The notes under the pieces: model-generated | What the model was told of the DNA's origin: nothing | Seen by the model: only the letters and a program-made list of their open reading frames with translations | Databases searched by the model: none | NCBI GenBank assembly: GCA_027382625.1 | Contig: JAJKFJ010021393.1 | Span: 1-11,606, forward strand | Reading direction: 5' to 3' | Source: Tetmemena sp. SeJ-2015 | Taxonomy: Eukaryota > Ciliophora > Spirotrichea > Sporadotrichida > Oxytrichidae | Length of the DNA: 11,606 nt | Translations under genes and position numbers: made by a program | Part shown: positions 8,801-11,606 of the stretch, piece after piece | Layout: each line of letters starts with the position of its first letter | Numbering within the stretch: the stretch's first letter is position 1

Positions 8801-10956
8801 AAGGATTTAAATGCTTATTCTACTTACTATTAATTATGGATTCGCAGGACCTTTCTTGGTCGATGATGCCATGGCGCAACAATTCAGTGAGTTGCCTCCC
8901 CAGCTCAAGCCTAATCCAAGCGGCCTTACTGATCAGTAGTTCAAGGTATACGAAGACTTCCAAAGACAAAATAGGCTCTAACCCTAAGCATTTAAAAATT
9001 GTTAAATTTTAATCAATAAAGCACCCCAACCTTCTCTGAGTCAAAGCAACTCATCTTCCTCTACGAACATATTATTTTCCTCAGAGATAGAGTTCTCTGA
9101 TAATAAGGGAGAACTCATCTTCATCAGCTTCTAACTAAGCCAGTTAAATCTCTGACTTTGACCATCTTCTCATTCAATTTACTGTTCAATTTAAATTACC
9201 TTACTTTTTCTCATTGCTCTTGAAAAGCAAGTAGTAGCATTAGAAGAGACCTCCAAATGTAGTGATGATAGAAAAACTCTCTGTATTGACTTAGATGGCA
9301 CTCTTAGGAGGCCTTGACCAAGAGACAACCGAGGACATTCACAAGCTTTGGCTCTTCATAAAGTGTATAGTTGATTATTTTGCGAGCAATTCCAGTCAAA
9401 TAAAGGAGAGCTAGAATCACTCAAAGGCTTATTGGAAGGACTAAATATGATTGTCAGGGGCTTCAATGCTGATGATCTTCCTAAGAAGCTGACTCTTACC
9501 TTCCTTAATGCTTCTTCCCCAACGAAGTCAATCTTACGCTTACTCTCATGAAGAATGGAATCATCTCACCCTCAGAGTGGGATCTCCACATCTCGATGCA
9601 CTTGAGGGATAATTAGCAGTTCCAGTCAGAGCAGTTCCTGACTTTCCTTTCTACTTTTATCTAGCGAGCGGTAGGGTAGGAAAGAGCTTTCGACTAGTCC
9701 CAGTTCCCCAATACCATTTCAGTAGTGGAGAAGCTTGCACAGCAACCTGCGTACACTAAAATTCTCATCCCAGCAATTGAAGCTCTCAGAAGTAAAGTAG
9801 TCTGGTCCAAGGAGAAGCTGAAGAACTACATCTAAAAAAAGATAGTTAGCATATTATTGAACAATTATATTCATCTTGAAGTGGGTTTAAATATCTTTCG
9901 AGGAGAATAATTAGAAGCAAGAGCAATAGGTCAATAAGTTCTTCGAGAATCTACAAGAATTCGGTTTCTAAAAATGATTTCAACTTCTGCAAAGTCATGG
10001 TCGAGATCTCTATTTTCGCAATAAAGATAAATTCAGTGAAAGTATTCAGCTTTTAGTGAAAATAGTTTATATTTGAATGGCATATCTAATTCTGCTGTCT
10101 TATTGTCAACCTCTTCTCCTTCCTCATAATAAGGATGTGCAAACATTATACTTTTCTAATTTCCATTAGTAACAATTAAATACTTTGATCTTAAATACTT
10201 TTGCCTTCTTTTTTTTTAGTAGGAATTGGAGAGTTCCTTTGCGATTTCTACTTCCATTTTGTGAACTCTTTGCCTGAGCACTGTGTGTAGCTCAGAAACA
10301 TCATCCTGCTTCTATTTCAAAAATAATACTTTCAGTCCCCAACCACAATCCCTTCTCGAAGAACTTGAAAATTGTCCATTACCATCTTTTTCTTCTTCAT
10401 TATGAGCTTAGACGCTACTTAAGCAGCAGGCACTCAAGGAAATACCCCCTTCAACGAGAATTAAGATGCAGCTGCTCTAAATGATCACCAGATGTACTTG
10501 GCTATTATGAACTTGAGGGAGGATCTTGAATCCTACTTCCGCACTAGAAACCATGCACTCATCCTTTTACACCAATTATATAAGCTTATGCAATCGGAGG
10601 AGAATATCAACTATTGGAGGTGGATAAATTAAAATAAGCAACTGTCCTTCTCAAAGATGTGAGCTCATGAAGATAGTTTTTACGCATAATTCTTGGTCTA
10701 GATTAATCTCCAGAGACTCGTACTTGTTTCTTAAACTGCTTGGTTAACGAGCTGAGGTACATAAACTCTTTTGTATAATGTGATCACAATATATTGCTTA
10801 GTAAAGTAAGAGATCAACGAGAAAATCTAGGAGCAAATCACTTACTAGCTCTCTTAACAGTCAAACATGAACTCTGCATCACCTTCAGAGAACTACTCTA
10901 ATCACTGTTAACATTATTACCAGTTCCACAAGAAGCCATTTAATAGAGAGATATGA
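2862..10956 (+). CDS. NOT1: NOT1 / CNOT1, scaffold of the CCR4-NOT complex, germline copy interrupted by introns and IESs
   Basis: Gene span; coding parts lie between the introns and IESs listed. The start is ATG 2862 or the adjacent ATG 2865. In order: N-terminal HEAT region (AIVWQIKFILNQITNKK, HFGKGFEKYLIRELIEH); FLGNHINSIPVLQHLW near 5040; LSRVLDITQEV and FLHYDQWLVERIRTVGTPFI (about 5155-5330); DEYRFLHRYP near 5800; a Gln/Asn-rich linker (6180-7140); the MIF4G-like middle (about 7150-8040, with KPQNPWI); the CAF40-binding-type region (PPVVDRSVTIA, LVLKDFA, TCREPLKITLTTNLKKA, 8350-8540); and the C-terminal NOT1 domain (EWDLHISMHL, GEFLCDFYFHF, HCVQLRNIIL, KIQEQIT). TAA/TAG are Gln. The stop is uncertain: TGA 10954-10956 follows KKPFNREI, shorter than usual. 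About 150 conserved residues are missing near 10042-10072. The family scaffolds mRNA deadenylation and translational repression (established knowledge). Confidence 0.9.
3090..3144 (+). other. IES, 55 bp, pointer TTGAGAAC, directly abutting intron 1
   Basis: Pointer copies at 3082-3089 and 3137-3144. The frame otherwise ends at TGA 3126-3128. After excision the exon ends in QEIEN and the next bases are the donor GTAAGT of intron 1, so the right pointer copy ends exactly at the splice site. The result QEIEN-LRGHFGKGFEKYLIR aligns with the NOT1 N-terminus. Confidence 0.87.
3145..3181 (+). other. Intron 1 of NOT1, 37 nt, GT-AG
   Basis: Donor GTAAGT, acceptor TTATAG, phase 0 on both sides, AT-rich. 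It is recognisable as a canonical intron only once the adjacent 55 bp IES is removed. The alternative of one 77 nt intron (3105-3181) with the weak donor GTTGAG keeps frame too but adds six residues not expected in the family. Confidence 0.8.
3365..3583 (+). other. Intron 2 of NOT1, 219 nt, GT-AG
   Basis: Donor GTAAGC after HTFLHYFGE, acceptor TTTCTAG before ISQNVLGDKV, phase 0. An acceptor at CAG 3590-3592 would also keep frame. It is much longer than the other introns and contains an 8 bp direct repeat CCATATTT at 3401-3408 and 3428-3435, which could flank a 27 bp IES inside the intron. Confidence 0.75.
3723..3818 (+). other. Intron 3 of NOT1, 96 nt, GT-AG
   Basis: Donor GTAAAC after CREEVQPE plus one base, acceptor TTTATAG, phase 1; the next exon reads AVKLLKQKLVEYHN. 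CCTTAA occurs near both ends (3728-3733 and 3799-3804), so an IES inside the intron is possible but unproven. Confidence 0.8.
3935..4012 (+). other. Intron 4 of NOT1, 78 nt, GT-AG
   Basis: Donor GTAAGA after LLTTAPEL, acceptor TTTTTAG before SFDETLREKDML, phase 0. AATTTT is repeated at 3948-3953 and 4004-4009; whether that is an IES pointer pair cannot be told from sequence. Confidence 0.8.
5889..5936 (+). other. Candidate IES with ambiguous pointer (up to 10 bp repeat)
   Basis: A direct repeat AACAAGATCA lies at 5879-5888 and 5927-5936, but excising on it leaves the frame one base off. Two other repeats restore frame: GATAAT (5892-5897, 5920-5925; 28 bp removed) and AGAT (5891-5894, 5931-5934; 40 bp removed). 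All join LYGAIIKNKI to DGTLQDIALKFALEGF, the NOT1 block equivalent to [25 protein letters not shown] in animals. An in-frame TGA sits at the left of the insert. Confidence 0.65.
6030..6052 (+). other. Frame break; possible 13 or 16 bp IES
   Basis: The frame FGIINDQTLL ends in TGA, and MLPQFRAFFDEIYE continues in another frame. Pointer CTTC (6036-6039, 6049-6052; removes 6040-6052) or GAT (6027-6029, 6043-6045; removes 6030-6045) would fix it. So would one T too many in the TTT run at 6040-6042, which fits the family length best. Confidence 0.4.
6249..6294 (+). other. IES, 46 bp, pointer CAACA (or intron 6253-6295)
   Basis: Pointer copies at 6244-6248 and 6290-6294 in matching phase. Excision gives KVQAQQRNPSDSQQRQNQQEP, a continuous Gln-rich linker. 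The same gap could be a 43 nt GT-AG intron (GTAATA...CAACAG), which also keeps frame; genomic sequence alone does not separate the two. Confidence 0.65.
6391..6425 (+). other. IES, 35 bp, pointer AGAGG
   Basis: Pointer copies at 6386-6390 and 6421-6425, in phase. The frame otherwise stops at TGA 6398-6400. Excision gives TAQNSDRGGKNQQQNRDTEF, continuous low-complexity linker. This insert is less AT-rich than most. Confidence 0.75.
6761..6786 (+). other. Candidate IES, 26 bp, pointer GCAA
   Basis: Pointer copies at 6757-6760 and 6783-6786, in phase. Excision joins STISDSAIQA to NKQKQ and the next linker segment. Three frames are open here because only TGA stops, so the call rests on Gln-rich composition and phase. 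Confidence 0.5.
6802..6834 (+). other. IES, 33 bp, pointer GCAGC
   Basis: Pointer copies at 6797-6801 and 6830-6834, in phase. The insert length is a multiple of three, so it does not break the frame, but it encodes an AT-rich hydrophobic stretch (LSIYFYSFKM) inside a Gln-rich linker. Excision gives NKQKQQSQQIQPQ. Confidence 0.62.
6858..6910 (+). other. Candidate IES, 53 bp, pointer CTCAA
   Basis: Pointer copies at 6853-6857 and 6906-6910. Excision joins QQIQPQ to PQMMQQPP and corrects a frame change in this stretch. The insert is not especially AT-rich and reads as plausible protein in one frame, so confidence is moderate. Confidence 0.55.
6933..6968 (+). other. IES, 36 bp, pointer AGCCTC
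   Basis: Pointer copies at 6927-6932 and 6963-6968, in phase. The insert keeps frame but would place LPRLIYYLEFK between two Pro/Gln-rich segments. Excision gives PQMMQQPPRNIKEFRPNPG. Confidence 0.65.
7142..7170 (+). other. IES, 29 bp, pointer AAG
   Basis: Pointer copies at 7139-7141 and 7168-7170, in phase. The frame before it reads ILNEMGQK and after it LRLEDLIEDKNLEQPEQELQ; unexcised, the frame runs into TGA. The joined sequence leads into the MIF4G-like domain (KLQGICNNIGKQNFNQELEEI). Confidence 0.68.
7354..7438 (+). other. IES, 85 bp, pointer TTT (alternatively a 100 nt intron 7357-7456)
   Basis: Pointer copies at 7351-7353 and 7436-7438. Excision gives NYLANSYFNQTNLQSLFLMIL, which aligns with the YLVMKRVSIEPNFHSLY block of NOT1. 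A GT-AG intron 7357-7456 also keeps frame but loses the NQTNLQ residues. The insert contains the perfect inverted repeat AGGAGA-A-TCTCCT (7386-7398), overlapping a second possible stem ATTCTC/GAGAAT (7377-7393). Confidence 0.6.
7667..7700 (+). other. IES, 34 bp, pointer AAC
   Basis: Pointer copies at 7664-7666 and 7698-7700. No GT-AG pair fits. The frame otherwise hits TGA near 7679. Excision gives GLTVASNRPLYAKELDVKKLL, matching [21 protein letters not shown] of CNOT1 without a gap apart from one residue. Confidence 0.87.
7743..7795 (+). other. IES, 53 bp, pointer TA
   Basis: Pointer copies at 7741-7742 and 7794-7795, in phase; an internal TGA breaks the frame. Excision gives LDVKKLLVEAFFTDKDKLKL, which aligns residue for residue with [20 protein letters not shown] of CNOT1. 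The only 2 bp pointer in the set. Confidence 0.87.
8199..8218 (+). other. IES, 20 bp, pointer GCAGCC
   Basis: Pointer copies at 8193-8198 and 8213-8218, in phase. Excision joins RLLPPPAQP to DIQSQVIVPDEFAKHF and so into the CAF40-binding-type region, which is otherwise out of frame. Confidence 0.78.
8703..8724 (+). other. IES, 22 bp, pointer ATT
   Basis: Pointer copies at 8700-8702 and 8722-8724; AT-rich insert with the upstream frame ending in TGA just beyond. Excision gives INKSVVEKILIEKAIARVQ, matching IQKTAVEKAGPEMDKRLA in CNOT1. Confidence 0.75.
8808..8842 (+). other. IES, 35 bp, pointer GGATT
   Basis: Pointer copies at 8803-8807 and 8838-8842, in phase. Insert about 80% AT. Excision gives RKQATLKGFAGPFLVDDAMA followed by LPPQLKPNPSGLTDQQF, restoring the frame shared with the NOT1 family. 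Confidence 0.9.
8991..9023 (+). other. IES, 33 bp, pointer AAGCA
   Basis: Pointer copies at 8986-8990 and 9019-9023. The insert is a multiple of three, so the frame is open through it, but it is extremely AT-rich. Excision gives QNRLQPQAPQPSLSQSNSSS. Confidence 0.7.
9059..9122 (+). other. IES, 64 bp, pointer AACTCATCTTC (11 bp)
   Basis: Pointer copies at 9048-9058 and 9112-9122. Excision shifts frame by one and gives SNSSSSASNQASQISDFDHLL, leading correctly into the next segment. The unexcised frame ends in TGA at about 9152. Confidence 0.88.
9175..9215 (+). other. IES, 41 bp, pointer TTCTCATT
   Basis: Pointer copies at 9167-9174 and 9208-9215, in phase for the restored frame. Excision gives ISDFDHLLIALEKQVVALEE, equivalent to the YDKCITELEQHLHAI block of CNOT1. 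AT-rich, with an internal repeat TTCAATTTA (9173-9181 and 9185-9193). Confidence 0.87.
9283..9304 (+). other. IES, 22 bp, pointer CTCT
   Basis: Pointer copies at 9279-9282 and 9301-9304. Excision gives CSDDRKTLLGGLDQETTEDI and then HKLWLFIKCIVDYF, aligning with [20 protein letters not shown] and its following helix in CNOT1. Confidence 0.75.
9505..9518 (+). other. Frame break; possible 14 bp IES, pointer CTTCC
   Basis: KKLTLTFLNA and FFPNEVNLTLTLMKNG lie in different frames. Pointer CTTCC (9500-9504, 9514-9518) restores frame but shortens the block compared with CNOT1; one missing base near 9510 would fit the family length better. Confidence 0.35.
9842..9881 (+). other. IES, 40 bp, pointer AAG
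   Basis: Pointer copies at 9839-9841 and 9879-9881. Excision gives KEKLKNYIQKKWVQISFEEN, aligning with REKAEYLLREWVNLYHSA in CNOT1. A GT-AG intron 9845-9902 would delete the conserved WV pair. Confidence 0.82.
9969..9981 (+). other. Frame break; possible 13 bp IES, pointer TTTC
   Basis: NLQEFGF and NFCKVMVEISIF are in different frames with TGA between. TTTC repeats at 9965-9968 and 9978-9981; excision keeps both blocks. One A too many in the A5 run (9970-9974) is an equal explanation. Confidence 0.4.
10042..10072 (+). other. Junction lacking about 150 conserved NOT1 residues
   Basis: Coding before it ends around VMVEISIFAIKINSVKV; after it, FEWHIQFCCLIVNLFSFL matches the KGWPMYAQLLIDLFKYL block. 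The long stretch between these in CNOT1, including the PGFxxAWLELISHR core, is absent on both strands of this window as far as I can see. A TGA (10057-10059) lies at the junction, and AGTGAAA is repeated at 10035-10041 and 10055-10061. Confidence 0.65.
10187..10201 (+). other. Candidate IES, 15 bp, pointer TTAAATACTTT (11 bp)
   Basis: Repeat copies at 10176-10186 and 10191-10201. Excision removes an in-frame TGA and gives SISNNQILLPSFFLVGIGEF, which aligns without gaps up to the conserved EFLCDY block. Only 4 bp separate the repeats, so a small tandem duplication is an alternative. Confidence 0.6.
10312..10331 (+). other. IES, 20 bp, pointer CTT
   Basis: Pointer copies at 10309-10311 and 10329-10331, in phase. 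Excision gives LRNIILLSVPNHNPFSKNLK, matching [24 protein letters not shown] of CNOT1 apart from a short gap. Confidence 0.77.
10374..10401 (+). other. IES, 28 bp, pointer ATT
   Basis: Pointer copies at 10371-10373 and 10399-10401, in phase. The insert is a pyrimidine-rich stretch. Excision joins FSKNLKI to MSLDATQAAGTQGNTPF and leads to LREDLESYFRTR (LDSYLKTR in CNOT1). Confidence 0.77.
10620..10956 (+). other. Disordered 3' end of NOT1 with several unresolved frame breaks
   Basis: Recognisable NOT1 pieces alternate frames: AHEDSF, ILGLDQSPETRTCFLNCLVN, ELRYINS, NEKIQEQITYQL, HELCITFRELL and QFHKKPFNREI. An in-frame TGA occurs near 10660. Breaks fall near T5 (about 10678-10682), T4 (10769-10772), CTCTCT (10849-10854) and about 10900. 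I found no convincing pointers, and helices expected after INYW are missing. Confidence 0.6.
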
Positions 10957-11430
10957 ACTTTAAAAAATAAAATAAAATTCCCCATTAATCAAAGTTAAAT
11001 TAAATGCTGTCTATTTTTATAATCATCTTCCTCTCAGAGACTATTAGACTAAGATCAGAGATCAAATTTACTTTATATGATCCAACTATCTATGAATCTC
11101 AAGCATTTTGATTAATTTAAGATAGACCACCAAGTTCTAACTCGCTGAAAAACTCGAGTATCTAATTCGTAGGCTCTTCTGTCAGAAGCAACTACTTGTA
11201 TTTAGTGAACTGTTAATAATGGCTAAATATTGAATATAGCTTACCTTTCTCAAGTCGAATGAAGTCTACCCCAACAAAAAAAAACGAATTCACTAGTCAG
11301 AGCTATATCTAGCTTAATGAAATCTCCTTGAAATTTAATATTATAGAACTAATTAATATTTTAAAAATTTGCGAGGAAAAATATAACTATAAGTGTAACA
11401 TATATCTATAGCTATCTAAGGTTCATTAGC
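10957..11430. other. AT-rich region, no confident gene
   Basis: Composition falls to that of intergenic DNA. One frame from ATG 11004 reads MLSIFIIIFLSETIRLRSEI (signal-peptide-like) to TGA 11109-11111, and the same frame is then open to the window end. With only TGA as stop such open frames arise by chance, and I recognise no family, so I do not call it a gene. Confidence 0.4.
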
Positions 11431-11606
11431 ATGGATGCGATGAAGGAAATGTAAAGACTCAATGCATCATTATCACTACAGAAGCAATAAGCAATGCGCT
11501 CTCACATCTCACGCTGAGTAATTTTGAATTGCATCGAGAGCGGCGCATCGAAACTTCAACTGCGATAGAGTGGAGTGCTTTGCAAGCATATACTCTTTTT
11601 ATACTT
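11431..11606 (+). CDS. Possible 5' end of an unrecognised gene, cut by the window
   Basis: GC content rises sharply after the AT-rich flank and ATG 11431 opens a frame MDAMKEMQRLNASLSLQKQQ with Gln-rich, coiled-coil-like character and TAA used as Gln. It meets TGA at 11515-11517 after 28 codons; an IES or intron could follow, since the downstream sequence (11518-11606) keeps coding-like composition. No family recognised. It could equally be part of the open frame running from 11112. Confidence 0.35.

Noticed and set aside
9235..9312. IDLDGT as a HAD-phosphatase motif
   Set aside because: It lies in a 22 bp IES read in the upstream frame and ends at TGA shortly after.
9845..9902. 58 nt GT-AG intron
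   Set aside because: It would delete the conserved KWVQIS block; the AAG-pointer excision 9842-9881 keeps it.
1..10956. Both genes as ordinary pseudogenes
   Set aside because: The breaks are not random: most are inserts flanked by in-phase direct repeats, and conserved residues between them are intact.
1..10956. All frame breaks as homopolymer sequencing errors
   Set aside because: I first read them this way, but one-base fixes leave AT-rich foreign stretches inside conserved blocks, whereas repeat-bounded excision gives near-gapless alignments. A few one- or two-base breaks may still be errors.
2862..10956. Programmed +1 frameshifting as in Euplotes
   Set aside because: Euplotes uses TAA/TAG as stops and slips at AAA-stop sites; here TAA/TAG are frequent sense codons and the breaks occur at TGA or inside inserts.
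1..11606. CRISPR arrays, rRNA, tRNA or bacterial operon features
   Set aside because: No regularly spaced repeats, rRNA blocks or cloverleaf-like sequences were seen; gene structure and genetic code are ciliate.

Overview
The window reads as germline (micronuclear) DNA of a ciliate, most likely a hypotrich/stichotrich such as the Oxytricha-Stylonychia-Tetmemena group. In every convincing coding stretch TAA and TAG fall inside conserved protein sequence and must read as glutamine, and only TGA behaves as a stop. The two large genes are broken again and again by short, mostly AT-rich inserts. Most inserts sit between two copies of a 2-11 bp direct repeat. Removing the insert plus one repeat copy restores both the reading frame and a good alignment to the expected protein. 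That is the signature of internal eliminated sequences (IESs) and their pointers. I list about 30 candidates, most of 13-85 bp. Pointer calls come from reading by eye; where more than one pointer fits I say so. Protein comparisons are to family sequences recalled from general knowledge, not to a search.

Layout. (1) 1-2330, minus strand: a SCYL2/SCY1-like pseudokinase gene, with its start codon at 2330 and its 3' end cut off by the window. It carries seven candidate IESs. (2) 2331-2861: a 531 bp AT-rich gap between divergent starts. (3) 2862 to about 10956, plus strand: NOT1 (CNOT1), the scaffold of the CCR4-NOT deadenylase complex. It has four GT-AG introns near the 5' end, a long uninterrupted segment (4013-5888), and more than 20 candidate IESs from 5889 to 10401. 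(4) 10957-11430: AT-rich, no confident gene. (5) 11431-11606: a possible start of a third gene, cut by the window edge.

The two genes have no obvious joint pathway: SCYL2-type proteins act in clathrin/endosomal traffic and NOT1 in mRNA decay. Their interest lies in genome architecture. The IESs are tiny, dense and abut introns. The most conserved part of the NOT1 C-terminal domain (roughly 150 residues) is absent where it should lie, near 10042-10072, so that macronuclear segment may be located elsewhere (a scrambled gene) or have been lost. A handful of frame breaks are only one or two bases and remain unexplained; some may be sequencing errors.
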